Shown here piece by piece: positions 42,117 to 55,500 of a stretch of DNA of 64,000 nt (its first letter is position 1; every line of letters starts with the position of its first letter). Source of the stretch: Corydoras sp. C115 (taxonomy: Eukaryota; Chordata; Actinopteri; Siluriformes; Callichthyidae); assembly GCA_019802505.1 (NCBI GenBank), contig JAFMOC010000003.1:3727001-3791000 (forward strand). Direction: 5' to 3'. Both the position numbers and the translations under genes were made by a program. The notes beneath the pieces were generated by a model. That model worked only from the letters and a program-made list of their open reading frames with translations. It searched no databases and was not told the DNA's origin.

Positions 42117-42372
42117 TTATCATCCGAGTAGTCCTCTATTAGTGTCATGGCATGGTTCCCCATACCCATCCAGGGGAGAACATTTTGGGGACTGGGCAGA
42201 TACACTCAGAACAGGGGGCCAATCTATCGCTGAGAAAACACTCACTCACACAGACACAATATACAGGCAATTTACCTTGAATACATGTTCCTGGACTGTT
42301 TGAGGAAACCGGAGAACCCAGAGAAAACCCATGTAGACACAAGGAGAACATGGAAACTTTACCCAGATTCAC
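42117..42372 (-). repeat. SINE, partial
   Basis: Contains gtcctctattagtgtcatgg, cccatccaggggagaacatt and ggaaacc-type body, ending at cccagattc before the head. Truncated at its 5' end. Confidence 0.72.
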
Positions 42373-42776
42373 TCTATATACCCATACCCTTAAATGCATT
42401 ATGTCTACTGTATAGTAAAAATATAGAATGGTTAACTTAATAGATAAAAAATTAGAAAAAAAAAATAAATAAATAAGGCATTGCAAATAATTAATTATGA
42501 TATTGGAGTACATAGATTATAAATATATATTTAGTAAAACCCAAATTAACACGTAAAAATCTTAGTTTAGTGGTATGAGCATTAACAATTTAGAATGTCC
42601 AGCTTGAAAAAAGTCTACTAAGCCTTTTTATAAAAAACTTATTATAAAAGTATTGAGTGTAAAAGCACAATATAAACAAATCTTTTGACTTAAGGTCAAT
42701 ATTTTACCAAATACAAACTACATTTTTTCTGGTGATGTAAAAAACACATTTTAGCTTTACATATTAGCTTTCTCAC

Positions 42777-42979
42777 AGCACAGAACAAGCCTCTGAGATG
42801 TGGGAATTTCAGCATCTCTGAAGATCAGGGCGTGAATCATGGAGCCATTTCTGCTGAGCCAGTCGCACACCTCCTGCGCTAAGACCTGTGCTTGAAGTGG
42901 CGGCCAAACACGGTAGGAGTCCAGGAGAGCATAGACACAGCCGAAGCACTTTAATGGGTATCGAGTGTATAGACTTTCT
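42777..42979 (-). CDS. Candidate exon of an unidentified gene
   Basis: On the minus strand, after acceptor ctctgtctttgaag and before a donor-like GTGAGA, 67 codons are open in the frame starting at the second base. They code YPLKCFGCVYALLDSYRVWP, then QEVCDWLSRNGSMIHALIFR, then DAEIPTSQ. The block is richer in G+C than its surroundings and reads like a folded-protein exon. If not spliced at GTGAGA, the frame stops shortly after at TAA. I do not recognise the protein, and no matching neighbour exon was found, so it could also be a relic of a gene or a retrocopy fragment. Confidence 0.45.
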
Positions 42980-43302
42980 CTTCAAAGACAGAGAGGATAG
43001 CTTAGTCACCACATGGGGCTAAAAGAAAGAAGGTGGTGGCTCCATTTAAGTCATATTCCGTTACCATGAATATTAACAGAACTGAGGTGAAAAAAGCAAG
43101 CCTGCTGCATTCATATGTGTAAAAAATGTACAAGTTAATAAAAATATTCCAGTTAGGTCTCTGTCTGTCTGTAAGTGTGTGTAAAGAAATTTAGAAACCT
43201 AGATAAATTTGTACACTAACATTCTAAAATGTAAAATATGTATGTTTATACTTTACAAGCATGGAGCCTTCCCTAAACTAGGATTTTGCCAGCTAACTAT
43301 CC

Positions 43303-43512
43303 AGCGTGGCATGGTGGCATAATGGTTAGCATGTCTGCCTCTCTGTGCAGGGGATCCAGGTTTGAATCCCAATCTGGGTGAAGATTCCATGTTCTCCTGT
43401 GTCTGCGTGGGTTTCCTCCCACAGTCCCTAAAAACATGGATTTAAGGTTAATTGAATGTGTGAGTGAATGTGACCAGTGAATTATAGGCATCCTTACACG
43501 ATAAAGCAGAAC
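43303..43512 (+). repeat. SINE, partial
   Basis: Head gcgtggcatggtggcataat and body to ttaattgaatgtgtgagtga, then a decayed tail. Confidence 0.7.
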
Positions 43513-43640
43513 ATATTGTCTATATAGTCTATACAAGCATTCATTTATGCATTTTACTACATGGTGTATGAAGAGAACTATCAATAGTCACCCACCTGTA
43601 TTGACTGAAGTAAATTTAATGAAAGGTATCTCTATAATAA

Positions 43641-43644
<4 letters not shown>

Positions 43645-43695
<51 letters not shown>
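43645..43695. repeat. (TA)n microsatellite
   Basis: About 25 perfect TA units. Confidence 0.95.
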
Positions 43696-43698
<3 letters not shown>

Positions 43699-44587
43699 AT
43701 GGTTAAAAGAGTTTGAATGAGGAAAGAAATTATAGTTTGAATTCATGTAATGCCATAAAAAAGTGGACAATAAAATAAGGTTACTACAATGTGTACACTT
43801 CGAGCAATAATAGGGCACTGACTTGAAAAAATGCCATATCACAATTACATATGGATATGATGATCGGGTGTCTGAGTGGAGTCACGTATTATACTTTTGA
43901 TCACTGTGCAGCCTGACAGCTTTGGATGCTTCCCGAATGTGATTACTGGTTTGTGGTGACGCTTGAGGCCTCACCAGGAAATCTCCTCTGAGAAGGTCCT
44001 TCAATTCAGAATGACAGTTCGTGCTTGTAAAAGCTCAGAAGAGCTGTGCTAAAATATTACTCATGCACATAAATTAGGGTGTTTTGCTAAAGAATTCTGT
44101 GTGAGGAAGCGTTCAATACAACTACACTGAATGATCTGTCATACCTCTGCAACAGACTTAGTGACCACATGAAATGGCTTTTCCAGGAATGAGTGTGAAT
44201 CAGATGGGCCAGACCGACTGTGATTCTGAGCATGGCGTCTGTCAATGGCTGGTTGACCCTGACAAAGAGACTTGGCATGAATTGGTGGTGTCCAGCCAGA
44301 AGCAGTTCCAGGAATTTCCTTTATTTTTGAAAGGATCATTAAGCAGACATATTTAGGAGGGGTTAAAATACCAGCTGTAGGCTCAGTTACACTTGGCATC
44401 ATGGCAAGAACTGGCTAGGGCCAGGAACTGTTTTAGGTATTTTAAAAGGATTCATAACCTATTTGATCTTGTTTATACTCAACCTGTTTTAAACGTTCAC
44501 AAAGTTAAAAAATTAGAAGCCTTAACATCAAGGTGGAAATTGAATTGGATTTGGGCAACAATCACTATATTTTTTAAGAAGTGAATA

Positions 44588-44692
<105 letters not shown>

Positions 44693-44794
44693 CATAAAAT
44701 GGTACATATTAAAAAGTGTATACAATAATTAAAGCAATAAGGCATGTGAGGGTGTGCATTATCATGAATAAATCACAATATTTCAAAGAGGGGT

Positions 44795-45500
44795 TGTTAG
44801 GTCCAACATGGAGTCCTGTTACACTTCTTTTCTTTGATTTATTCACAATAATGCACAAACTAGAGTGCCTTATGGCTTTAATAAAACAGTTATAAACACT
44901 ATAATACAAAAACAAAATCAGTAATAAACTTGTGTTCTGTAACCTAACATAGTCCGGTTGTTAAAATGCGCATTGCTGAGTGATGTCTTGAGTAACATTC
45001 ATTCATTCATTATCTCCCGCTTTATCCTCTATTAGGGTCGCAGTGGGGTTCCCCATGCCTATCCAGGGGAGAACATCTCGGGCGCTGGGCAGATAGACCC
45101 AGGACAAGGCGCCAATCCATCGCTGGGCACACACTCACTCACACACACACACACTCTATATGGGGCGATCTTGAGAATTCAATTGACTTGATCCATGTTT
45201 TTGGACTGTGGGAGGAAACCGGAGAACCCGGAGAAAACCCACGCAGACACGGGGAGAACATGGAAACTCCACCCAGATGGGGATTCGAACCGGGAATCCC
45301 TAGCGCTGAGAGGTGAACGTGCTAACCACTAAGCCACCGTGCCGCCTTGAGTAACATTACGGAGTAAAATTTTTCAGTCAAACTTTCACTATTGATATAG
45401 CAGAGTCACATGAGTGTCATCAGGTATCACCTAATTTCACTCTTTACTCATTTTAATCTGCTACAATTGGTGCCGAAATCTGGGATAGCAGATTTTTACT
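44795..45500 (+). mobile_element. LTR retrotransposon remnant split by a SINE
   Basis: A sequence starting TGTTAGGTCC at about 44795, with AATAAA signals near 44880-44930, and ending CTACA at 45475 is followed after two bases by tggtgccgaaatctggga (45478-45495). That resembles the tRNA primer binding site just inside the 5' LTR of gypsy- or BEL-type elements. Removing the SINE and one copy of its target duplication leaves an LTR of about 320 bp. No gag or pol reading frame follows. The exact 5' boundary is inferred. Confidence 0.5.
45000..45346 (-). repeat. SINE, full length and well preserved
   Basis: Runs from a (cattc)-type tail through all body motifs to the head gccaccgtgccgcc. The 12-bp repeat ttgagtaacatt flanks it exactly (44988-44999 and 45347-45358), so it is a relatively recent insertion. 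It lies inside an LTR-like sequence. Confidence 0.88.
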
Positions 45501-47003
45501 CACCACTGGGGCATCATGTTCATACCTGCAAGCATTCAATGGGATTCAATGCCGCGCACAGATTGAACACTGAATCTTAATCGAACACGCAGGTTAAATG
45601 TTTTACTAAAACAAAATGTAAAAAAACTGGCTAAAGCACCTGTTGTTCGAGGTATCGAAGGTTTTAAAAGCTCAAACTAATACATTTAAATGTGATTCAG
45701 AGTAAAACTGAGTTTGCTTGACATGGGAGAAAAAAAATATATAGGTGGAATTGTCGCTTTGGTTCCCAGGGTCATTTGGTCAGTCCACTTCAGAGTGAAC
45801 TAGATAAAAACATGTCCCTCTTAATAATATTGAAATAAGGTTCTTAAAACTTTTTTTTTATCGTTAGTCATTTTTCTCAACTGACTATTAAATAAATAAA
45901 TTGTCCAATGTCTCTGAAATAAAAGACATGAAAATTTGAATTTAAAGATTAATCTAAACTTTTTTTTGACCTGCAAAGAATTGTTTCCTGATTCCATACA
46001 TTGTATCTGTTGTTCCTGTAAATAATGTGGTATATAATGCTATACTTTTAACGTCTCCATTAATGACTATGACATTCGTTACACAAAAAATAAATTCAAC
46101 TATATAAAATCTGGCTTTTCTGAGATTTAGTAATGGCATGGGGCAGAGCCAAACTTAAACAGTGGAATACCAATTAGAAGCAATTTTATTTTATGTAATC
46201 ACAGGTTTAGCAATAAATTAATAATTAGGATTGTTTTGCCTCATAAGTACATTTAGCCATGTAGTAAAATTTTGTAAAAGCATCAATGATCGATAATATT
46301 GAGATCTATAGAAACCCAGTTGACTACATAACAATTTTTTAAAAGATTGAATTAAATGCAGAAATACAAAGAATGATTCTAAAGCTCGGGTGGTAAAACA
46401 GCCTGTGCTACTTTAAAGTTTCCATGGAAAAGTTGAAACAGAAAAACCCCATAATGAAATGATGGATGAGAACTGCAATCAGGACAATAGGTCTGAGGTT
46501 TAAGGTACAGCACTGAGTTTAGCCTGACCTGCATATTTCTATAGTAACAAACACCGCCAAATAAGTGTTCAGTCATGGTGTTGGCCCAAATTTGTTTCAG
46601 GAGGTTCCACTCCCCAGTTTGGCAGGTGAAAGTGGAACGTGAAAGGCGTCCATGGAAAGCATTAATCTTTTTAACACTTAGAATCCTGAACTCCCACAGA
46701 TACAATGACTCATTTCATAGCGAGACACAACTCTCATGCTTGCTTCATCATTTTTCAGTTCCAGTACTACTGAATGCCAAAGATGCATCCCACAATGTAT
46801 TTGAATACTTCAGACAGTATCCACAGCCAACCTTTAAATGGCTTCCATGGTAGATCATTTCTAAGTAGTTCATTATGCATACAACTCATGACTTCATAAA
46901 CTGGCTTTCATTCTGATTTGGGTCTAAACATTCCAACCAACCTTTATGAGTGTTCTTTAGGTAATACATGTTAAGATCTACAGTCCATCCTCAACAACCA
47001 CTG

Positions 47004-47004
<1 letters not shown>

Positions 47005-47063
<59 letters not shown>
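47005..47063. repeat. (TA)n microsatellite
   Basis: About 29 perfect TA units. Confidence 0.95.
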
Positions 47064-47066
<3 letters not shown>

Positions 47067-47519
47067 GTAATAGAGGTTAAAAAAACAACTGCCATCATGT
47101 CACGTTTCAGTCAATGCCCAGGTATGCCTCGCCCAATCTCATATAGCAGCACACTGACCATAAGTGTAACATCAATACAGGTGTGTTAATTACCTCCTTT
47201 AATGTCTGTTGCCCGCAGTTCTGCCTTTCTTCCACCAGGCTCATCCATTACTCTTTGCAGTCACGTCCTTTCGGTCACTTCAGGATGATGGAATTCCAGG
47301 ATCGAGTTGAGACCCAAAAATCAAGTAGAAATGCTCCTCAGCATTCAGCCACCTGCTCATGCCGTCCTCATCATCACAGAAACTCCCATCTTCAGGCTTT
47401 TTTGCCCAGCACTCCATCCCACTTCTCAATCATGAACACCACTACTGGTTGCTGGCAAACTTCATTTGACTCACTTACTGAATATCAGGATTTTTATCAT
47501 TTTAAATACTACCGTCTTT

Positions 47520-47640
47520 GTGAGGTTCTGACCATTAAAGTACAACATAAAGGGGACTAATAATGTATGCGGAGAAAACAAAAAATGTAAAAGAGCTGGA
47601 AGTTGTAAGATGGACAATAAGTGGAGAAACATAACATGTT
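47520..47640 (+). repeat. Fold-back type repeat: right arm fragment
   Basis: ttctgaccattaaagtacaa cataaaggggactaataatg, then gacaataagtggagaaacat. Only the right arm is recognisable. Confidence 0.5.
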
Positions 47641-48441
47641 CCCATGTTTACCATTATCCCCCTTAAACTGAAACACTTAACTTAGCTTAAATAAATTTGT
47701 TGGTAAACAGCAATATTAAATCCATAAATGAAGAGATTTTTTTAAATTACTCCAGTAAAAGCTGCCTTACTGGTATAGATGAGGCTCCACATAAGGCTCT
47801 GAAGTCTCTCGCAGAGTAGAGTAAGTTTTCACAGAGCTGTATTGTATTGTGCTCCTACCATCTTGTCTCTAATTCTGACCAGTTACACTCCTAAAAAACT
47901 ATTTATATGACGCTGCTATTCTGAAGCTTCACTGTGGGATGCTGGTTAATGAGTAGTGGTGGGTTTCCACTAAACATTACACTTTGCTGCAAGGCCAAAG
48001 TTACATTTCACTTAAAGTGCACGAGATAATGTTCCACATATTTGCTACAACGCTAAAAAAAACAGTATTTTATACATCTTTTCAATAATAACTCACTTCT
48101 CTGTGGTGTTTTTGAAGTCCAGCTTTGTGAGGTATCAGGACAATGATTCTTCTGTGAACAGTCTACAATCTGAGCAGTGGATTTTGCCAACTCCTTTCAA
48201 ATGACCTTTGACCGTTTCGCGACTTCGCTTTAAAAAAAAAAAAAAAATTCAACCTCTTTCACCACTTGCAGTTTTTAGTAAAAGTAATTTTGAAATTAAA
48301 CATTTATAATTAAGATGAAAACCACACTAATAGAAAAAAATAAATAACCAGTGCATCAGAATTTCTGCATGGAAAGCCTGTGATAACACAGCCAACAAAT
48401 CATTGGTTAATAACCTTACCGAAGCTTTTGGGCTCAAACCA

Positions 48442-48777
48442 CTCATTCATCATCTTCCGCTTTATTCTCTATTAGGGTCGCAGTGGGGTTCCCCATGCCC
48501 ATCCAGGGGAGAACGATTCGGGCGCTGGGCAGATACACCCAGGACAGGGCGCCAGTCTATCGCTGGGCACACACTCACACAGACACACACTATATGGGGC
48601 AATTTGGAGAACTCAATTGACTTGATCCATGTTTTTGGATTGTGGGAGGAAACCGGAGAACCCAGAGGAAACCCACGAAGATTGGGGGGAGAACATGGAA
48701 ACTCCACCCAGTGCAGCACTAGGGAATCCCTAGTGCTGAGAGGCTAACATGCTAACCACTAAGCCACCGTGCCGCCC
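48442..48777 (-). repeat. SINE, full length
   Basis: Intact tail, body and head. Flanked by ggctcaaacca at 48431-48441 and ggctcaaaacca at 48778-48789, a target duplication differing by one base. Confidence 0.85.
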
Positions 48778-48846
48778 GGCTCAAAACCAGTTAGTAGAAA
48801 ATAAAGAATCTATTTCTCAAACACAGAAACCAGTCTTTGTACAAGC

Positions 48847-48852
48847 TTTATT
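48847..48852 (-). terminator. Candidate distal polyadenylation signal on the hook3 strand
   Basis: AATAAA on the minus strand (plus strand tttatt) within gtaaataaagcttgta. It sits at the edge of the SINE-free block and just before a SINE, so it is a reasonable distal 3' end for hook3. Many AATAAA hexamers occur by chance in DNA this AT-rich. Confidence 0.25.
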
Positions 48853-51800
48853 TACAACTTGATTAATAACTGTACATGTCAGTATAGGAAGCACATCATG
48901 AGACATGCTATGTAATTAAACTTTTTAAAATAAACCACTGAGCCTTAACCCAGAGTCTCACTTGGCTTATGTACAGCAAGTTTACAAGAATTAGAAGACT
49001 TGGCAAATGGAAAGTTTTTTCCTACTTAAAACGTCTTACTATGCACACAAATCAAACAAAAGCAGAATACTGGAGGACGAGACTACACATCATTCCCATT
49101 TTTGTTTTTGTTTTGAGGTTCCTGACATCTGACATTATAATGGACGGTTGTGGAATTTGCCTTGGTGATTGTTTTAAATTAACCAACACTGTACTACATA
49201 CCGTGCTTTACTTAGAAAACTCTCAAACGTTAAATTTTACATTATGTTTAAATATAAAGCCATTATTTTAAAGTAAAAAAAAAAAAATGTATAACACATA
49301 GGAAAACGTAACAGTCGATAGATGTAGGTATATACTGTTCAAACGGTACCAAGTACCAATACTCCTGTGGTTTCAGTACAAATGTACAAAATGTATGTTC
49401 TGGTTTTGTAACACAGATGCACACTGCATACACAAATGTTAGCTAGTCTGTTAGCTAGTCAACCACAACACAAAATGCAGTCCACTGGACCACCAAGTTT
49501 AGATTGAGCTTCAACTTCAACTGCATGTTTACTAGGTTTCTAAACAAAATAACATTTAAAATATATGTGCAAATGATTGTGGAACTGAAATTAAATTTCA
49601 TTCCAAAGTCAGAGACTACATCAATGTCCCTCAGTTTAAGTTCTCAAAATACTGCACACTTTGGGAAAAGCTTTCCACATGAATCCGGCAGTCTGTCCAT
49701 TTATTGAGAAAAGCATTTGTGCAAGTCAGCTGCTGATGATGAAAATGTTTAAGGAAAAGGTTTTCAGAATTCCTTACACCAGACAAGTCTTAGCTTGCTT
49801 TATAAAATCTTGCACATGAGTACAATTAAGATGGAACAGGAATAAGCTCTCCTTAAAATGCTTTTACAAAAAGTCTGATACAAATGTTCTGGCACCTCGG
49901 GTCAATGACCATGATTTATTGATTTAAAAATTATGTGCGCAACATTAATTTGGGGAAGGAGGGGTTTACTAAGAAATGAAAAATGTTAGAAAAAAAGCTT
50001 CCTTTTTAAATATGACACTTGAAATCACATTTTATTACAGAAATATGGGAAATTAAAATGTTTTTCTTAAATATGCCATTTAGGAAGTGTTCATTTACAA
50101 AAAAAAAAAAGTTACATTTAACCCAGAGAGTCTATGAATTTGCATATACATGATTTATAGTTTGGAGCTTTATAAATTTATTCTCTAGCTGGAATCTAAC
50201 TTTTGTAAGCTCTATTTTTAATTGCCCATCCTGCTTAACTGTCAAATTTAAAACCTTATTTATAGATAATATAAACTATAAATAATACAGTACTTTGTAA
50301 TAAAAATGAATTAAATAAACCTTTTAAATGCTTTTGGCACTTAGAAATTTCTTTCTCTAGATAATTTATAATGAAATGTAGCAATAAATAAAATAAGATT
50401 TTAATCCACACAAATGCAAGGTCACTAAAATTAAAAAAAGGTAAGCAGCTCAAAACTGCTTACTGTTATAAGTGATAAATTAAAGGGCTAAAAATTTCTT
50501 CCACCAGCTCTGAATAGTTGCTAATCCTGTGTTATTACTAACAGCGATGACAAATGACAATTTGAATAGTTGTGGACTACTGTAGACGGTACAATGTTTA
50601 TACAAGAACTTTCCTTAATATGTAGTCTAAAGTAACATAACCATGTGGGACATCAATTCATAGGTTAGAATTGTTATACTAAATCTTGTTTTTTTTCTCA
50701 AATATATTAAATATTCATTTAAGGAGCATCACATTCTAAACTGATTTCTATAGTGGTTGCACATAAAGGTTCTAGGTTTACTTTAAAAAAAAAAAATACA
50801 TTAACACTTCTGTAATAACTCTGCTGCACTCCATTCCACCTTTATTTCTTTAAAAGGCCTCTGGTTAGTCTTTCCTCATTATGTTCTAGTATAGACTCCT
50901 GTAATCCAAAAGTGTTTCGCAAACCTGGTCATTGCTTACAACACATTCAACTACTTAGCTAATTAAATGCCTATAAAGTTAAAGTGTGTTACAGTCCCAC
51001 AAAAGCACATGGTAGCGTGCCTCTAAAGCCATGATTAATTTAAAAAAAAAGAAAAAAAAGAAAAGTATTTAGACTTGTGGTAAGCATGTTCTTGTTTGAG
51101 TGTAGTTTTAATTTTGAAAACTGAAGAAGGTCTGGTATAAATCTTATAATCATTTGTTTTAAACATTGTGATTAGGTTTTTGATGTTCTTTGGATTTAAT
51201 AAACACCTCTTGGCCAGACAGAAATAAGTATTTATTGTCGTCATGGTATTACTGATACAGCTATTATGACATCAGACTTAAAAGATTGATGTCAGAATCG
51301 TTACTCTAAATAATAGCTCGAGCACGGAACAAAGCCTGGGCATGGTGCCAATCTTAGTGGGGTAGCTATTTAGCTGGGACCAGACCTGCTGTGCCATAAT
51401 TAATTAGTCATTTGTATTTTAACAGTACAGCTGATCCATCGACCAACATACATTTTGGGTCATAAATCAGAATCAGTTAGCACAGAATACGCAACTTTTA
51501 CGCAAATGTTTGAACACCTCCCCGGTAGTTGAATTGCATGCATTATTATCAGTTCATATGCACTCTAGCATACCATTTAAATAAGTGTTCTTCAAAAATT
51601 CTTTCTTTTTCAAAATGCCTTAAATGCACCTTAATATAGTACAAGCTACATTTAAACAGTTGTTTTTTTCCCAATATATTAAGTTAGTAAATAATACTTT
51701 GTATTGTTACATGACATGTGTCTCAGTGTTTACCATTTTTCTTTAAAGTAAAAAGACATGGACATTGACCAGAGATGCTCAACCTTTTTGCATGATACCA

Positions 51801-52505
51801 TAGAAACATTGTGTTGTTATAGCAACAGCCTTTTTATGTTCATGATCTTACACTAGGCTTGTGTAGTAGGATTTATGTAAATGAAATACTATAAAGTGAT
51901 AATGTGGAATTCAGGCAACAGGTCAAACATTTTCATGAAACAAAACACACATCATACAAATTAAAAAAAAGAAGCAAATAATAATAATAAATTAACAGCA
52001 ATGAGGTTAATAAGCAAGGTTTTTGGGATGTACAAGCCCTTATTGCATAAGCTGACATTTTATAACACTGCTTTAACCGGTACAGTTCCAGTCCCTTTCA
52101 TCATGACCGTGTCCTAAGACTTGAATTTGTGTCCCCAACTCAAGTGATCACATGCTGGTGTAGTTTAAGGTTTTAGATTAAAACAAACATGCAGCTTTGT
52201 GATTAGACCAGATGAGATGGCAAAGGCTCCACAAGCAGGTGTTAGTTAAGGTGAGCAGACTGAAATGGTCATGCAAGCAGAGCAGTCATGTAGCCACATC
52301 CAGTCAGCCACTTCATGCTTTAACATCACTGTAGATGAAGAACAGAAATGAACAGAGAAATGAAATCATTGATAAATGAATGAGAATTATAGGATTAAAG
52401 GATTTATATACATCATGGTGATAATTCTGGTCTGAAACATAGGGCTTGGCGACATGATGAGCATTACTGTTGTAAGAAAATACTTATTTAAGTTTAGGGC
52501 AATAT

Positions 52506-52510
<5 letters not shown>

Positions 52511-52587
<77 letters not shown>
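52511..52587. repeat. (TA)n microsatellite
   Basis: About 38 TA units inside the candidate hook3 3' region. Confidence 0.95.
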
Positions 52588-52592
<5 letters not shown>

Positions 52593-55500
52593 CTGTATAT
52601 AAAGGTGATCGACTTTTCCCTTGGTAATACAAAATATGGCCAAATTTAAATGCCACTATGGATGAAAATTAATTTTCACATGATTGCCAATATAATAGTG
52701 TTAACATTGCAAACCCCACAATCACAGTCAGTATTAAAAAAAGTATTAACTTTTGGGAAACAAAAGAAAATCTAACCCTATTACACAGTTCTAATTAAAC
52801 AGCTTACTATACCTTTAAATAAAAAAGACCAGCCCTGACTAAAAGTCACATAATCAGAGCTTCTATTGGCATCATCATGCTGGGTATGGTTTATTTTACA
52901 AAGTAACTGCACTCAGGCAATAGTGTTATGGCAGCATCAAACTATGCCAGTAGGCTCTAATTCTGTAGTTGTACTGCCAGCATTAACCAAACCCTGACAC
53001 ACACTAAACCTGTGCTCACTTATATCTGACCATGTGATACATTTTTTGAAATTGGTTTCAAAGAAACTGAATGAAAAGGCCATGCCAAATTGGCTGGTAC
53101 ATAAATAGACATGACATCTTGGACCAATCATGAATCAGCAAGTGTAAACAAAAAGAATAGCCAAATCGAATTAGACCGTTTTCCTAAATGGTTTTCGCTT
53201 TGAATTAAAGGAACCCAAATTAGAGCAACTACAAATTATTTTACACCTTCCTTGGTGACTCACACTAAAAGAGCGGCAGCTTTGTAGCTAATTCTATTAA
53301 ATCTTAAATTCAAAAGTTGGACACTGCAGGTTTAAACGTAACCAGATTTTGTTTTAGATTAAAAAATGATTTAGGAACCAATTTGGCTTTTTTTGCCAGC
53401 CCACCAGCCTGTATTGCTAATGTATGAAAAGTTCTACAAAACTGTTGGAAGAAAAGGGACAACTAAACATCCAACCATAACATATTTTCTGTAAAAGATG
53501 GGGAAGATTAAATAATTTCCATTTTTTAAATAAAATATATATAATATAATATACTATGAAACAAAACCACTGCTTTTAAAGATTCTTTTTAAAATGACCA
53601 AATATCTTTCCACTGCAGAACATGTTAACTTACTAACTTTCATGTAATAAATAAAGCATGTTATTTGGACAGAGTAGTGTGTCAAAACTTTTGAATAAGA
53701 CTGTAAATGTTCCTTTACTGAAGCCATTTTCCCAGGCCACGTGCAGACCACTAAAGTCCCTCCAGACGATTTCTGGGAAAGGCCAAGCTAAAACAGCACT
53801 TGACCTTACAGAAACCATTGAATAGCCTTTCTAAATATTTTTTTTAAATAACTATTAGCATCCACATACTTGAGGGCATATACAGGGGATTTAACCCACT
53901 AATGAGTTTGAATAAGTTGAGCATGGTGATGTTTTAGCTGATTCACTAAAATATGTAGTTTGTAATCATGAACATTACGGCAAAGCTCTTCATTTTACAT
54001 GCATCAATTTATCATTTTAGAGTAATAATAGGAAAATTACAAAAATGGCAAATTATATGAAATCAGGCAGCAAGTGCATCAGAGGGTCACAAAGACCATG
54101 TGGAGCTAACAAGATGAATTAATACTAAATGGAACTGATGATATCGATATTACACAACCGACCTGACCCCATGTTTCAGCTCGACAGGATTGATGCATAG
54201 AAATAAGCTCAGATAAAGGGAAAGAAAAACACAACAGGAAGACAAATGAAAAAAGGAAAACAGAGAAATGGGATTTAACCCAGCCATCATGTACCATTTG
54301 GAACATAAACACTTTAAAATGAATAAGTAGCAATAAAAAAAGTAAACAATAAATGTAGCAGCTGTGTTCTGGGAGTGACATGTAGACATGACAGTCAGAG
54401 GCTTTTACTATTACAAAAACGGACACAGATTTCTAAAATGACTATTTATAACTTATAACTATAAGCTTTGTTGGTATTGTAAAATAAAAAGAATTCATAT
54501 AATATGTATGAATAAATAGGGCTGCACCATTTATTGTTTGAGCATCACCTTTGCCATGCACATATGATGAAACCACATGGGCAAGTTTTACATCAAATAT
54601 GCTCTGATGAAGATGGTGTGTCATAAATAATCTCTTAATCCCATAGAACCACCACCTTTTTACTTCATTTTCACAGTAACTTGTGTCTTACTTTAGGGTA
54701 AACAACATTCATTAACATGTTAACTTACTTAAACTTGTTAACTTACTTTAACCTGGATTTAATGAATAGTTTTATATGAATAAAACAATTGTTCTGCAAG
54801 TCAACCAGTTTAATACATTTCCTATTGTCCTTTCAAAATCACTACTAAAGAGAAGTCATGGCATTTACATAATGTTGTTTGTTTTGTTGAAACTAAATGC
54901 ATAAAATTTAGGGTTTGAAACAGCTGGTTCGCAAAAAACTATACAGAACCATATTTTTCAGCTTTCTGAATTGTAATTTTTAGATTTAAAGCAGATGTAT
55001 TTGCCTGCCCACTACAAATCACCCTATTCATCCTGGTACAATAATTGTGTAATTTATATGCTCCCTGCTCATATGTACAGTGCTGTGCCAAAGCTCTAGA
55101 CACATTTGAAAAATAAGTTTAAAACGTTGTTGTCTGGACAAGAAGCCCAGCAATAGTTGTAGTTGTCATCCAGTACCTGCAATAACACTAATATAGCGTT
55201 TTAAGTTAGAAGTGAACAAACGTAGTAAATTAGTGAAAAGTGGAAAAAAAACATTAAACTAGTTTACCCTTTATAGAATAAGTATATTTTATTGCATTTT
55301 TTTTTAGAATCGATTCATGGTTATGACACTACGTTTCTTCTATTAACAAAAAAAAAAAAAAAAAAAAAATCTCAAGACTATATTTTTAAGTATATCTTAA
55401 TATTGTGCAGCCCTGTTCATACAACATATTCAAAAAAAAAAAAATAAATAAATAAAATCATCTATTTTAAAAATCTGTGACAGTATATTTTTTTCTATTG

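Larger units (their letters stand above)
45501..48430. other. Intergenic DNA without recognised genes
   Basis: Contains a minus-strand open frame of 108 codons (46705-46379) and a plus-strand one of 125 codons (47183-47560). Neither has recognisable domains or clear splice sites. A (TA)n and a fold-back arm are also here. Confidence 0.45.

Noticed and set aside
44139..44402. Overlapping open frames on both strands, 60-87 codons
   Set aside because: Both strands are open, but neither has splice sites or family motifs; more likely chance.
45000..45346. tRNA genes suggested by the heads of the SINE copies
   Set aside because: Only the promoter-like boxes are kept; the heads do not form a cloverleaf and are attached to the SINE body.
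47183..47560. Plus-strand frame of 125 codons
   Set aside because: Low-complexity composition, no motif, and its end runs into a fold-back repeat arm.
48403..48747. Open frame of 114 codons, and similar ones at 7.6, 22.4, 42.1, 58.2 and 60.0 kb
   Set aside because: They lie within copies of one SINE and share the same phrases (such as HVFGLWEETGEP), so they are repeat translation, not genes.
53554..53818. Overlapping minus-strand frames of 61-65 codons
   Set aside because: No motif or splice support; the region may be a decayed repeat.
55077..55130. Left end of another Tc1-like element (tacagtgctgtgccaaagct)
   Set aside because: Similar to a known fish transposon end, but no matching right end or transposase piece was found, so it was not annotated.
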